The translations under genes and the position numbers were made by a program. Source: CBDDDW01 sp965226805 (lineage in GTDB: Bacteria > Chloroflexota > Dehalococcoidia > Lucifugimonadales > JAGWBF01). From it: a stretch of DNA of 64,000 nucleotides. Every line of letters starts with the position of its first letter. The stretch's first letter is position 1. The stretch lies in assembly GCA_965226805.1 (NCBI GenBank), contig CBDDDW010000026.1, positions 1-64,000 of the forward strand. Direction: 5' to 3'. A model generated the notes under the pieces. The model did not search any database and was not told where the DNA came from. It saw only the letters and a list, made by a program, of their open reading frames with translations. This document shows, piece by piece, positions 37,663 through 45,920 of the stretch.

Positions 37663-39368
37663 CCCCGAATCCACCGAAGGACGGCCTTGGGGACAGTCCT
37701 TGAAGAAGCCATCGGGTGCTCCTCTGAATCTGGGATAATGGTTTTGGAACAGAAACCAGCCCGGAAACAAGGAGCACCCAATAGATGCTGCCACAGAACA
37801 AACCCGACCGTATCCGCATCCTCTTTGACGACCATCGCCTGGTGGCCAATGCCGGCCTGCTCCTGCCGGCCACCCTAGCCCGGCACCTGGGCCTGCGGGA
37901 ACTCGTCGACCATCACCTTGACCTCGGCGGAGCGCCGGGACGGGCGAACACTGGGGACAAGATGCTGACGCTGGTCGCTTCCGCGCTGGCAGGCGGCGAC
38001 TGCATCGACGACGCCGATGCGCTGCGCGCTGGTGGGACGGTCGGTGTTCTAGGCTGCGTGGTCAAGGCGCCATCCACCCTGGGGACCTTCCTGCGCAGCT
38101 TCCGGTGGGGGCATGTCCGTCAACTCGACCGCGTGAGCCGCCAGTTGTTGGCCCGGGCCTGGGCCGCTGGGGCCGGACCCGGCGACTCGCCCCTGACCAT
38201 CGACCTGGACTCGACCATCTGCGAGACCTATGGACTGGCCAAGGAGGGAGCGCGCCACCACGGCTATACCGGCGCCCGCGGCTATCACCCGCTGCTGGCC
38301 ATTGCCGCCGGCACCGGCGAGGTGCTGATGTCCCGGCTGCGCGAGGGCCGGGCCAACACCGCCCGTGGCGCCGCCCACTTCCTGCGTGAGACGGTGGGGC
38401 GGGTGCGCTACGGCGGGGCCAGGGGACAACTCACGGTGCGGGCCGACAGCGGCTTCTACGCCCACACTGTCGTTGCCGCCTGCCGGGAAATGGATGTCCG
38501 CTTCTCTATCACCATCCGCCAGCGCGCCAGCCTGCGGGACCTGATCGAGGCGATACCAGAGGAGGACTGGACTCCCATTCCCTACTGGATGGACGGCGCC
38601 GCCGATGTCGCCGAGACGACTTACACCCCGTTCCAGACCAAGCCGGACGCCGCGCCGGTGCGGCTCATTGTCCGGCGGGTGAAGCCGACGCCCGGTTCCC
38701 AGCTCGCCCTCTTCGCCAGATACAGCTATCACGCCTTCATCACCGACCGCGATGGGGAGACGCTGGAACTGGAGGCCGATCATCGCCGCCACGCCGAGGT
38801 CGAGAACGCCATACGCGACCTCAAGTACGGCGTCGGGCTGAACCACATGCCGTCGGGGCGCTTCGCCGCCAACGGCGCCTGGCTGGCGGTCCAGGTGATG
38901 GCGCATAACCTGGACCGCTGGACAGCCCGCATCGGCCTGGGTCAGCAGATCGTGACCACCAAGACCCTCAGGCGGCGGGTCTTCGCTCTGGTGGGACGGA
39001 TCACCCGCTCGGCGCGCCGCCTCACTTTGCATCTCCCCCGGCGCTGGCCTTGGGAAACCCAGTTCAGTCGCGCCTTGGCCCGGCTGCAAGCCATTCCATT
39101 CCCGGCCTGACGGCCAGCCTGCAACTGACCCAACGTCCCCGCAATCTCGCGCCACCCCGGTCGCGAGAGTCCCCTGCTGCGTATCCTCTCGCCATCCCGC
39201 GCATCGCAACTCCCGCATAGGGCCTTAGGGGCCCTGTGCGGCGACTGAAGACCCTCCGCTGGCCTCCCATCTACCCCAAGACCCCAGGCCATCTCCCCTG
39301 TAGCTCCCTCACCCACCCCCTTCCGCTGTCCTCACGCCGTCCATCCGTGTCCTTCGGTGGATTCGGGG
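37663..39368 (+). mobile_element. IS1380-family insertion sequence
   Basis: 20-bp perfect terminal inverted repeats: CCCCGAATCCACCGAAGGAC at 37663-37682 and its complement at 39349-39368. TTA lies on both sides and may be part of the target duplication. The element is 1,706 bp with one transposase gene. Its right end directly abuts an integrase remnant. Confidence 0.9.
37785..39110 (+). CDS. IS1380-family transposase
   Basis: 441 residues, normal for the family. The N-terminal half has LARHLGLRELVDHHL and GGDCIDDADALRAGG. The DDE-type core has LTIDLDSTICETYG (Asp), LTVRADSGFYAHTVV (Asp) and a C-terminal RHAEVENAIRDLKYGVGLNH (Glu), the pattern of IS4/IS1380 transposases. The frame is complete, so the element may be active. 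Codon use is more strongly GC-biased than in the neighbours, hinting at recent arrival. About 250 bases between its stop and the right terminal repeat hold no further gene. Confidence 0.92.
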   Translation: MLPQNKPDRIRILFDDHRLVANAGLLLPATLARHLGLRELVDHHLDLGGAPGRANTGDKMLTLVASALAGGDCIDDADALRAGGTVGVLGCVVKAPSTLGTFLRSFRWGHVRQLDRVSRQLLARAWAAGAGPGDSPLTIDLDSTICETYGLAKEGARHHGYTGARGYHPLLAIAAGTGEVLMSRLREGRANTARGAAHFLRETVGRVRYGGARGQLTVRADSGFYAHTVVAACREMDVRFSITIRQRASLRDLIEAIPEEDWTPIPYWMDGAADVAETTYTPFQTKPDAAPVRLIVRRVKPTPGSQLALFARYSYHAFITDRDGETLELEADHRRHAEVENAIRDLKYGVGLNHMPSGRFAANGAWLAVQVMAHNLDRWTARIGLGQQIVTTKTLRRRVFALVGRITRSARRLTLHLPRRWPWETQFSRALARLQAIPFPA

Positions 39369-39465
39369 TTAAGACAAGGAGTCCATCCGAAGATCGTTTC
39401 GGAGCGGCTGGGTCACGCCAGTATCCAGACACCTTTGGACGGGTGCAGTCAGGGAGTGGATCGGT
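39369..39465 (+). pseudogene. Tyrosine recombinase (phage integrase) C-terminal remnant
   Basis: Directly after the IS1380 right end the plus strand encodes LRQGVHPKIVSERLGHASIQ, the highly conserved segment with the catalytic HxxR-proximal Gly-His of tyrosine recombinases, followed by a degraded TPLDGCSQGVDRF where TTLDTYSHV would hold the catalytic Tyr. That Tyr is lost. The upstream catalytic region is absent on the other side of IS1380. Together with the tRNA half at 37346 it points to a former integrative element here. Confidence 0.7.
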
Positions 39466-40113
39466 TTAGGCATCCCAGTCCACCAGTCGATGTGGCCTTT
39501 GCCACTCCTCCACAATGCGCCTAATTGCTCTTGGGTTTTCCAGCGCGAGACGTGTTAACCCCTCTTCTTCTATCAACCCTTTGTATTCACCAACCCATTT
39601 CTCAAACCAGACCAATTTGGGGTGCTTGCCCCGTGTCGAGGGTGTACCGCCGTCCAGGTGCTCCTTGAAACGAAGGTCCAGAGAATTGGTCTGGCCCACG
39701 TACCACTTGCCCCCATCCATCTTAAGGATGTAGAGGTAGCGGACACGTCGTTCAACCGGCCCGTGTGCATATATCGGCGCTGGTGGAGCTTTTTGTCGCT
39801 CTCTTGACTCGCATTCCCCGCACAGGTCTAGCCCTGAAAAACTCCCTACAATCTCATCAAACCAATGGCAGCGCTCGCACTCCTCGATATAATAGGCGTC
39901 AAAATCCTTCCAGTGCCCCCAGCAAAGTGGCTTCTCGTAAGAGATGCCTTCCGTGATACCACAGCTATCCGTAGCGCACCGCTTGCCAATCGCCTCGGTA
40001 GACTTTGGTAATCTAGGAGGATCTGCAGCGGCCATTGGTAATCTAGGAGGATCTGCAGCGGCCAACCTCTCCCAGTACAATACTGCTTCGCTCTTGGAAT
40101 TTTTATCAACCAT
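39466..40113 (-). CDS. GIY-YIG nuclease-domain protein
   Basis: 215 residues from ATG 40113, which has GGGGG six bases upstream; TTG at 40137 is an alternative. The N-terminal part carries Cys-rich segments (CATDSCGITEGISYEKPLCW, CERCHWFDEIV, LDLCGECESRE) that look like zinc-binding knuckles. The C-terminal part has the GIY-YIG fold start RYLYILKMDGGKWYVGQTNS followed by LDLRFKEHLDGG, with the expected Tyr, Gly and Arg positions. Such proteins cut DNA as homing, repair or phage nucleases. It is next to an integrase remnant, so a mobile origin is likely. A 30-bp tandem duplication repeats AAADPPRLP in its N-terminus. Confidence 0.8.
   Translation of the reverse strand: MVDKNSKSEAVLYWERLAAADPPRLPMAAADPPRLPKSTEAIGKRCATDSCGITEGISYEKPLCWGHWKDFDAYYIEECERCHWFDEIVGSFSGLDLCGECESRERQKAPPAPIYAHGPVERRVRYLYILKMDGGKWYVGQTNSLDLRFKEHLDGGTPSTRGKHPKLVWFEKWVGEYKGLIEEEGLTRLALENPRAIRRIVEEWQRPHRLVDWDA
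40005..40064. repeat. 30-bp perfect tandem duplication in the GIY-YIG gene
   Basis: Two exact copies at 40005-40034 and 40035-40064, each starting TTGGTAATCTAGGAGG, keep the frame (30 = 3 x 10) and duplicate ten residues including ADPPRLP. It is a recent slippage event. Confidence 0.95.
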
Positions 40114-40239
40114 ATTGCGCCCCCATTTACTGTGCAAACACCAAATCTCTCACCTTGCCAAGAGTATATCTCACATAGGTACGGCACATATATCCCCATG
40201 CCCTCCAGCTGTACCTGCAAGATGTTTGCACCGGTTGAA

Positions 40240-40271
40240 ACAGAAGGCCCCCGGACGACCCCGGGGGCCTT
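40240..40271. terminator. Hairpin terminator after tRNA-Gln
   Basis: AAGGCCCCCGG and CCGGGGGCCTT form an 11-bp stem with a short loop, located about 19 bases past the 3' end of tRNA-Gln on the minus strand. T-rich sequence follows on both sides, so it may also stop plus-strand transcription. Confidence 0.75.
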
Positions 40272-40289
40272 ATTCTCGTATCTAATGTT

Positions 40290-40363
40290 TGGCTGCCCGG
40301 CCAGGATTCGAACCTGGGTCAGGGGATTCAAAGTCCCCTGTGCTACCACTACACCACCGGGCA
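40290..40363 (-). tRNA. tRNA-Gln (TTG)
   Basis: The minus strand begins TGCCCGGTGGTGTAGTGG and ends GCCGGGCA-G-CCA, giving a full acceptor stem. The anticodon loop CTTTGAA lies in a GGGGA/TCCCC stem and carries TTG, reading CAA. The T arm CCAGG-TTCGAAT-CCTGG is intact. Confidence 0.95.
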
Positions 40364-40550
40364 CCGGGCCAATCACGGTACTAGAAAGGGCGGGAGGACA
40401 TATTATCGCACAGGGGTGATTGGCCACGCAAAGCGGAGTCTAAATGAGACTTATGTCATAGCGTATTAAGTAGCCAACAGATATAATTGACTATATGGGA
40501 GCCCTTGAGCGGCGAAGGCCGCGCAATAGCGGATAGATCGACCCGACCAC

Positions 40551-41174
40551 ATGAAGCATATACTAAGAGAACTTATCGAGGCGGCGGTACTCGCCCTACT
40601 GGTATTCTTCTTCATCCAGGTTAGCGTCCAGAACTTCCGGGTTGAAGGCTTCAGTATGCAGCCCACCCTTCAAGACGATGAGTACCTCATGGTGAACAAG
40701 CTGGGGTATTTCAAGATCGACCTGGAACGCCTGTCACGGCTTGTGCCTTTCTGGGAGGTGGACGGCGAGAAGGCGAAGTATATCCCCTTCGCTCATCCAC
40801 CCGAGCGTGGCGACGTGATCGTGTTCGACGCTCCAAACCGGCCCCAGGACTTTGTCAAAAGGGTGGTGGGCCTGCCGGGGGAGAAAGTGACCATCACCGA
40901 CGGCATCGTCTACATCAACGACGACCAGAAGCTGGAGGAGCCGTATCTGACCGGCCCCAGAGCAAAGTTCAACATGGCTTGCGTCCCCCTGACGGAGTCC
41001 TCCGGCTGTGTCCTTCGAGAAGGGGAATATTTTGTCTTAGGGGACAACCGGGCGAGCAGCAACGATTCTCGAGACTGGGGACCCGTCGCTCTTGAGGGCA
41101 TAGTAGGAAAGGTATGGTTTGTTTACTGGCCATTCCCTGACCTGCCCTTCCTTGACAAGATACTGCCCGACTAG
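40551..41174 (+). CDS. lepB: Signal peptidase I
   Basis: 207 residues. One N-terminal membrane helix (LLVFFFIQVSV) is followed by the catalytic Ser35 in EGFSMQPTL and the general-base Lys103 in DFVKRVVGLPGE. The conserved GDNRASSNDSRDWG box follows, then a C-terminal VWFVYWPFP. All catalytic elements are present. The enzyme cleaves signal peptides of exported proteins at the outer face of the cytoplasmic membrane, and this genome stretch encodes several. The start is the ATG at 40551. It is transcribed alone, divergent from tRNA-Gln and upstream of the fur-znu genes with a 106-base gap. Confidence 0.95.
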   Translation: MKHILRELIEAAVLALLVFFFIQVSVQNFRVEGFSMQPTLQDDEYLMVNKLGYFKIDLERLSRLVPFWEVDGEKAKYIPFAHPPERGDVIVFDAPNRPQDFVKRVVGLPGEKVTITDGIVYINDDQKLEEPYLTGPRAKFNMACVPLTESSGCVLREGEYFVLGDNRASSNDSRDWGPVALEGIVGKVWFVYWPFPDLPFLDKILPD

Positions 41175-41220
41175 GGCACGGATATCTTAAATCGGCGGCG
41201 CTTCTGCACCTGGGATCTTG

Positions 41221-41249
41221 TTGACAGCTTTGAAACAGTGTGTTACTCT
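41221..41249 (+). promoter_or_regulatory. Promoter of the fur/zur gene
   Basis: TTGACA (41221-41226), a 17-base spacer and TACTCT (41244-41249). Transcription would begin near the palindrome at 41260-41272, so a repressor bound there would block the polymerase. Confidence 0.65.
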
Positions 41250-41259
41250 CAAGTTAATC

Positions 41260-41272
41260 GATACCAGGTATC
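41260..41272. promoter_or_regulatory. Palindromic operator, probable Zur/Fur box
   Basis: GATACC-A-GGTATC is a perfect 13-bp palindrome between the promoter and the start of the Fur-family gene. Two related half-sites (GATACTTAGTCT at 41750 and GATACCGAGTCT at 41779) lie before and across the znuA start. This is consistent with autoregulation and metal-dependent repression of the importer. Confidence 0.65.
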
Positions 41273-41280
41273 AATAGACA

Positions 41281-41727
41281 ATGAGACGGAAAGCAAGCTA
41301 CTCGAGAGCCGACCAGTTACTACAGATACTGGAAGACAAGGGTTATCGCTCCACCTCCCCACGACAAGCGCTGGTGCGCACTGTTGCAGCGAAGGACCGG
41401 CACTTCACCGCGGAGGAGATTCGCAAGGACGTTCCCCAGGTCGGCCGCGCTACCGTTTTCCGTTCCCTTAACCTGCTGGAGGAGACGGGCATCCTTTGCC
41501 GTGTCTTATTGGAAGATGGCAGCCTGCGATACCAGCTAAGCTACCATGGACATCACCACCACCTTATCTGCACCGAGTGTGGTGTGTCCGAGGACCTCGT
41601 AGGGTGTGATATCGAAGGAATGTTGAAGGAGAAAGCAGGGCGACATCATTTCCAAATGGAAGGCCACCGCCTCGAGGTGTACGGGCGGTGCAGTGACTGC
41701 CGTTCCTCCGGGGTGCCTGGCGAATAG
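41281..41727 (+). CDS. Fur-family metal regulator, probably Zur
   Basis: 148 residues. The N-terminal winged helix (YRSTSPRQALVRTVAAKDRH, TAEEIRKDVPQVGRATVFRS, LNLLEETGIL) is followed by the metal-binding dimerisation domain with YHGHHHHLICTECG and a C-terminal CSDC pair. The two CxxC pairs would hold the structural zinc and the His run the regulatory metal. Its position directly upstream of a ZnuABC-type importer points to a zinc- or manganese-sensing repressor. A palindrome in its own promoter suggests autoregulation. The 49-base gap to znuA carries a T-run and operator half-sites. Confidence 0.85.
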   Translation: MRRKASYSRADQLLQILEDKGYRSTSPRQALVRTVAAKDRHFTAEEIRKDVPQVGRATVFRSLNLLEETGILCRVLLEDGSLRYQLSYHGHHHHLICTECGVSEDLVGCDIEGMLKEKAGRHHFQMEGHRLEVYGRCSDCRSSGVPGE

Positions 41728-41749
41728 TCTCTTTTTTTTGGATGTAGAT

Positions 41750-41791
41750 GATACTTAGTCTCAAAGACGGCTATAAATGATACCGAGTCTT
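41750..41791 (+). promoter_or_regulatory. Direct operator-like repeats over the znuA start
   Basis: GATACTTAGTCTC (41750-41762) and GATACCGAGTCTT (41779-41791) share GATAC-NN-AGTCT with a 29-base period. The second overlaps the znuA start codon. Their GATAC half matches the palindrome upstream of the regulator, so binding by the same repressor is inferred. Confidence 0.45.
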
Positions 41792-42757
41792 AATAATCGC
41801 GTCCTCTTGATACGAAGGTTTGCTGCAGGAGTCGCACTCTTTGGCCTGGGCTTGTCTGTGTTCGCCGTCGTAGCGGTGGCTTGCGGCGGGGAAACCGCCG
41901 GGGAACCGGCGACAGGAGGGACTCACAAGGTACGGGTGGTTACCACCACAGCTATCCTGGCGGACTTCGCCAGCAACGTTGGAGGCGGTCGGGTGGAGGT
42001 GCATTCTATAGTACCTCCAGGGGCCGATGTGCATTCCTTCCAGTCCACCCCGCAGGATAGCGTCGCCATAAGCAACGCCAAGGTCCTGGTCTCCAATGGA
42101 CTCGGCCTGGACGACTTTCTGGACCCTCTCATGGAGAGTGCCGGGAGGTCCGATGCCACACGCGTGGTGGCAGCCCGGGGGCTGGAACCCGACCGAGGGA
42201 AATCGTTTGAGGAAGAGGAAGAATCGGACCTTGAGTCTGCCCACGCCAGGGGGGACCCACATTTCTGGCAAAACCCTCTCTACTCCGTCTACTACGTGGA
42301 GCTCATCCGCGACGGGCTCATCCAGGCGGACCCCGGAAGCTCTCACATATATGAGGATAATGCGGCCGCTTACATTCGGAAGCTGTTGGACCTGGATACG
42401 GAGATCGGCAGCGCCTTAAACGCTGTTCCTCCCCAGAGGAGGCGCCTCGTGACCATGCACGATGCCTTCGGCCATTTTGCAGAGCGCTACGGATGGGATG
42501 TGTCGGCCCTGGCCCCCCATGATGGAAGCGACGTCACGCCGGGCAAGGTAGTAACGATCCTGGAGCAGATAAAAAATGACGGCCTCCCGGCAGTGTTCGT
42601 CGAGCCCCAGTTTGGGAATAGTTTGTTGGACCAGGCGGCGGATGACATGGGGATCAAGGTCGGTATTTTCTACTCCGACACGCTGAACCCCACAGTGCCT
42701 ACATACCTGGACATGATGAGGTTCAACGTCCGCAGCCTGGTCGAGCATCTACGCTGA
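41777..42757 (+). CDS. znuA: Metal ABC transporter substrate-binding lipoprotein (ZnuA type)
   Basis: 326 residues of the cluster 9 solute-binding family. The signal peptide ends in a lipobox VAVAC with Cys36, so the protein is anchored outside the membrane. Metal ligands expected for the family are seen: His in PPGADVHSFQSTP, His in GDPHFWQNP, His in LVTMHDAFGHFAERYGW and the final Asp region FYSDTLNP. A short acidic loop (KSFEEEEESDLES) before the second His replaces the His-rich loop of typical ZnuA. It delivers zinc or manganese to ZnuB and is the first gene of znuA-znuC-znuB. Confidence 0.9.
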   Translation: MIPSLNNRVLLIRRFAAGVALFGLGLSVFAVVAVACGGETAGEPATGGTHKVRVVTTTAILADFASNVGGGRVEVHSIVPPGADVHSFQSTPQDSVAISNAKVLVSNGLGLDDFLDPLMESAGRSDATRVVAARGLEPDRGKSFEEEEESDLESAHARGDPHFWQNPLYSVYYVELIRDGLIQADPGSSHIYEDNAAAYIRKLLDLDTEIGSALNAVPPQRRRLVTMHDAFGHFAERYGWDVSALAPHDGSDVTPGKVVTILEQIKNDGLPAVFVEPQFGNSLLDQAADDMGIKVGIFYSDTLNPTVPTYLDMMRFNVRSLVEHLR

Positions 42758-42777
42758 GGCGAAGGAGAATAGTTGTT

Positions 42778-43569
42778 ATGGGCCACTCGGCGGGCACCCA
42801 TGCCGCACTGGAGATCCGGGGCGTGCACGCGGGTTACAACCACACACCCGCTCTGGAGGACATTACCCTACAGGCGTCAGAGGGCGAGATACTGGGTATC
42901 ATAGGGCCTAACGGGTCGGGCAAGTCAACCTTGTTCAAGGTTATACTCGGTCTCTTGAGCCCCTGGCAGGGAGAAGTACTGGTGTTTGGACGGCCCAGCT
43001 CCTCTCAGAGGGGGTTGTTGGGATACATGCCCCAGATGGAGCTGGTAGACTGGGACTTCCCGGTCACTGTGGGTGACGTAGCGCTGATGGGACGCTATGG
43101 GCGGCTCGGTCTCTTGAGGTGGCCCAGAAAGGCAGACCGTCTGGCCTCAGAGGAGGCCCTTGAGCGGGTGGGTATGGCGCCTCTTCGCAAGCGGCTTATA
43201 GGCGAGCTTTCCGGTGGGCAGAGGCGCAGGGTGCTGCTGGCGCGGGCCCTGGCCCATCACCCCAGGCTATTGCTTCTGGATGAGCCGCTGGCCGGGTTGG
43301 ATGCCACGGCGCAGCACCAGCTGCTGGACATCGTGCGTGGTCTGCAAACCGAAGGGACCACAGTGGTCCTCAGCACCCACGACCTCTCCTGCGTATCCAT
43401 CGCCTGCGACCAAGGGGCCTGTCTGAATCAGCGTCTGGTCGCCTACGGTACACCACAAGAGATTCTCACAGAAGAGGTCCTCAGCCAAACCTTCGGGACA
43501 CACCTCCTGATGGTCCACCTGGACGGCCAGGCCTATGCATACCAACATCACCGCCATCCCAGTAACTAG
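42778..43569 (+). CDS. znuC: Metal ABC transporter ATP-binding protein (ZnuC type)
   Basis: 263 residues. Walker A GPNGSGKST (43-51), the Q-loop in GYMPQMELVDWDFPVTVGDV, the signature LSGGQRRRVLLARAL, Walker B LLLLDEPLAGLD and the switch His in VLSTHDLSC are all intact. The QMELVDWDFPV stretch is characteristic of zinc/manganese importers. ATG 42778 follows AAGGAG, 20 bases after znuA. It powers uptake through ZnuB. Confidence 0.93.
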   Translation: MGHSAGTHAALEIRGVHAGYNHTPALEDITLQASEGEILGIIGPNGSGKSTLFKVILGLLSPWQGEVLVFGRPSSSQRGLLGYMPQMELVDWDFPVTVGDVALMGRYGRLGLLRWPRKADRLASEEALERVGMAPLRKRLIGELSGGQRRRVLLARALAHHPRLLLLDEPLAGLDATAQHQLLDIVRGLQTEGTTVVLSTHDLSCVSIACDQGACLNQRLVAYGTPQEILTEEVLSQTFGTHLLMVHLDGQAYAYQHHRHPSN

Positions 43570-43580
43570 GTCCGTACCCT

Positions 43581-44477
43581 ATGTCGATAATTGACGCCAT
43601 CACGGACCCCTTTCAATACGCTTTCATGCAGAGGGCCTTTATCGCCGCAGGCCTCGCGGCCGTGGTGTGCGCCGTCGTCGGCACCTTTGTGGTCGAAAAA
43701 GGCCTGGCCTTCATGGGCGACGCCGTGGCCCACTCGTCTCTTGCCGGCATGGCAGTGTTCTACCTCCTGGGAGGCAGCATTTTCTGGGGCGCCCTGGCGT
43801 GGGCGGTCCCTGCCTCCGTCGCTATTACATACGTGAGCCGACGGGCGGACATCCGCCTGGACACTTCCGTGGGGATCATATACGCGGGAGGGTTCGCCCT
43901 CGGCGTCATAATCGTGAGCAGGGCGAACAACTACACTGCCGACCTCTTAAGCTTCCTCTTTGGCAATGTCCTGGGCACATCCTGGAACGACGTCTTCTTG
44001 ATCGGTGGCGTGGCGGCCGTAATCCTGCTTGTGGTGGGCCTTTTCTATAAAGAGCTGCTTTTTACCTCTTATGACGCCACTGTGGCAGCGGCGTCCGGAA
44101 TTCCGGTCCGGTTGATGCAATACCTCTTGCCTGTCCTCGTAGGCGTAACTACCGTAGCTGCATTGAAAACGGTCGGCATCGTGTTGGTACTGGCTCTCCT
44201 CGTGACGCCGGCGGCGACTGGCAGCCTGCTAGCCAGGCGCCTGTCTGGGATTATGGCCGCCGCCGTGGTGATAGCCCTAGCCGCCATCTTGGGGGGCCTT
44301 TACCTGTCCTTTCGCCTGGACCTGCCTTCGGGGCCCAGCATCGCCATGGTGGCCACGGGGCTCTTCCTGCTGGCCATGGTTCTCTCGCCGTCTCGGGGTC
44401 TGGTCGCCCGATGGCGACGGCCCAGGGCCGGCGACACTTACGATCCAGCGTTGACCGCGCCGGTCGAGCCGGATTAG
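43581..44477 (+). CDS. znuB: Metal ABC transporter permease (ZnuB type)
   Basis: 298 residues with about eight to nine hydrophobic segments of the ABC-3 permease family. Family landmarks include GLAFMGDAVAHSSLAGMAVF, the SFLFGNVLG loop and ALKTVGIVLVLALLVTPAAT. It forms the membrane channel for zinc or manganese with ZnuA and ZnuC. It starts 11 bases after znuC and ends the operon; no clear terminator follows in the next 250 bases. Confidence 0.92.
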   Translation: MSIIDAITDPFQYAFMQRAFIAAGLAAVVCAVVGTFVVEKGLAFMGDAVAHSSLAGMAVFYLLGGSIFWGALAWAVPASVAITYVSRRADIRLDTSVGIIYAGGFALGVIIVSRANNYTADLLSFLFGNVLGTSWNDVFLIGGVAAVILLVVGLFYKELLFTSYDATVAAASGIPVRLMQYLLPVLVGVTTVAALKTVGIVLVLALLVTPAATGSLLARRLSGIMAAAVVIALAAILGGLYLSFRLDLPSGPSIAMVATGLFLLAMVLSPSRGLVARWRRPRAGDTYDPALTAPVEPD

Positions 44478-44849
44478 ACGCCAGGTCCCTCACGGCCGCC
44501 CACCGGCTCTCCCGCCGCCACTAGACCCACCTCGGCCTCGCGAGTGTCAGCTGCGCACATAACGACAACGGACCTATCGGCATAGGGCTCACCGACTATG
44601 GGCGCTATTGAGGGGAGAAGGGCCATTTGTCCCGCCCTATCATGATCTCTATGAGGACACAGGTTTGTACTGGGCCTCAGAATCCCGCCCGCCCTGGCCG
44701 GCGTTGGCTCAGAGCGGCCCAAACTCGCCTTGACGCCCCCATCGGGCGCCTATATAGTTACCGCTGTCCAAAGCTCGGCCAGAGAACCCCATGCGCCGTG
44801 TGGTCGGCTGTTCTAACGAGAAACTATCGGCCCACTGGGAGGTGTAGAG
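44478..44849 (+). promoter_or_regulatory. Intergenic region with the thioredoxin reductase promoter
   Basis: The only clear signal in these 372 bases is TTGACG (44730-44735), a 17-base spacer and TATAGT (44753-44758), a strong promoter about 90 bases before the reductase gene. A weak minus-strand frame (44722-44474) has no recognised product and is not called. Confidence 0.7.
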
Positions 44850-45785
44850 TTGGCAGTTGATTGCGATGTGATGATTGTGGGCGCCGGAGCGGCAGGTCTT
44901 ACGGCAGGCACGTTCTCGGCCCGCTACGGCTTGAGGACGGTGGTGCTCGAGCACATGATGGCCGGAACACAGATAATCAACGCCGAGAAAATCGAGAATT
45001 TCCCGGGCTTCCCCAACGGAGTATCCGGCGCGGAGCTTGCCATCCAGATGCAAGAGCAGGCCGTCAATGCGGGCTCCGAGTTTGTCATGGCCGAAGCGAC
45101 GGGGCTTACCCTCGACGATCCCTACAGGGTTGTCACGACCGACGCAGGCGACTATCGGGCAAAGACGCTCATTGTCGCCACGGGCTCGACACTGAGGAAG
45201 CTGGGAATTTCGGGCGAAGAGGAGTTCTACGGGAGTGGTGTATCACACTGTGCCACCTGCGACGGCCCGCTGTTCAGCGGCGAGGTAGTGGGTGTGGCTG
45301 GAGGCGGTGACTCGGCCGCGGACGAAGCCCTCACCCTGACCGATTACGTGGACAGGGTGATATTGTTTCACCGCAGGGACCGGCTCAGGGCCCAGAAAGT
45401 GTTGCAGGACAGACTCCTGAGCAATCCCAAGATAGAGGTGGACTTCAATACGGTTGTGGAGTCTGTCCTTGGCTCGAGTACGGTAACGGGAGTACAGACA
45501 CGCAACGTGGTGACTAATCTGACACAGCGCCTGGACCTGACCGGGCTGTTCGTGTACGTGGGCCTGGAGCCCAGCACCGAGTTCGTCCGTGGGGTACTCA
45601 GAACCGACAACGCCGGCCATATCCCGGTGGGACTATGGATGGAGACGGATGTGCCCGGCATTTACGCCGCCGGCGACGTCAGGCAGCAATCCGCGGCCCA
45701 GCTTGCCAGCGCGGCGGGTGATGGGGCTACCGCCGCCATCGCGGCCTTCCGCTACATCAACGGGCGCCAGTGGCCCGGGCGATAA
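44850..45785 (+). CDS. trxB: Thioredoxin reductase
   Basis: 311 residues. The FAD-binding GAGAAGLTAG (11-20), active-site dithiol CATC (Cys134, Cys137) in SHCATCDGPLF, NADPH-binding GGGDSAADEAL and the C-terminal GIYAAGDVRQQSAAQLASAAGDG-type FAD loop are present. It transfers electrons from NADPH to thioredoxin in the cytoplasm. The start is TTG at 44850, with GGGAGGTG upstream. It stands alone behind its own promoter, and a hairpin separates it from the convergent peptide transporter genes. The selenoprotein in this window may draw on the same thiol pool, but that is speculation. Confidence 0.93.
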   Translation: MAVDCDVMIVGAGAAGLTAGTFSARYGLRTVVLEHMMAGTQIINAEKIENFPGFPNGVSGAELAIQMQEQAVNAGSEFVMAEATGLTLDDPYRVVTTDAGDYRAKTLIVATGSTLRKLGISGEEEFYGSGVSHCATCDGPLFSGEVVGVAGGGDSAADEALTLTDYVDRVILFHRRDRLRAQKVLQDRLLSNPKIEVDFNTVVESVLGSSTVTGVQTRNVVTNLTQRLDLTGLFVYVGLEPSTEFVRGVLRTDNAGHIPVGLWMETDVPGIYAAGDVRQQSAAQLASAAGDGATAAIAAFRYINGRQWPGR

Positions 45786-45817
45786 GAGGAGAAGTTACGC
45801 GCGCGCCCTCATCCTAA

Positions 45818-45839
45818 CCTTCTCCCACCTGGGAGAAGG
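45818..45839. terminator. Hairpin between trxB and the peptide transporter genes
   Basis: CCTTCTCCCA and TGGGAGAAGG form a perfect 10-bp stem with a 2-base loop. It lies between two convergent genes and may terminate both. It is followed at about 45859-45889 by another palindrome (GTAGTGGCGGG...TCGCCCCTAC). Both resemble dispersed REP-like units. Confidence 0.65.
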
Positions 45840-45920
45840 GACTTTGAAACAGGGTCTGTAGTGGCGGGCCATGCCTCGCCCCTACCACAAACGGGTCTAG
45901 AATGCCGACGGAGACCTGGC

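Noticed and set aside
44474..44722. Minus-strand open frame of 82 codons between znuB and trxB
   Set aside because: No recognised domain and no ribosome site, and it overlaps the trxB promoter region; not strong enough to call.
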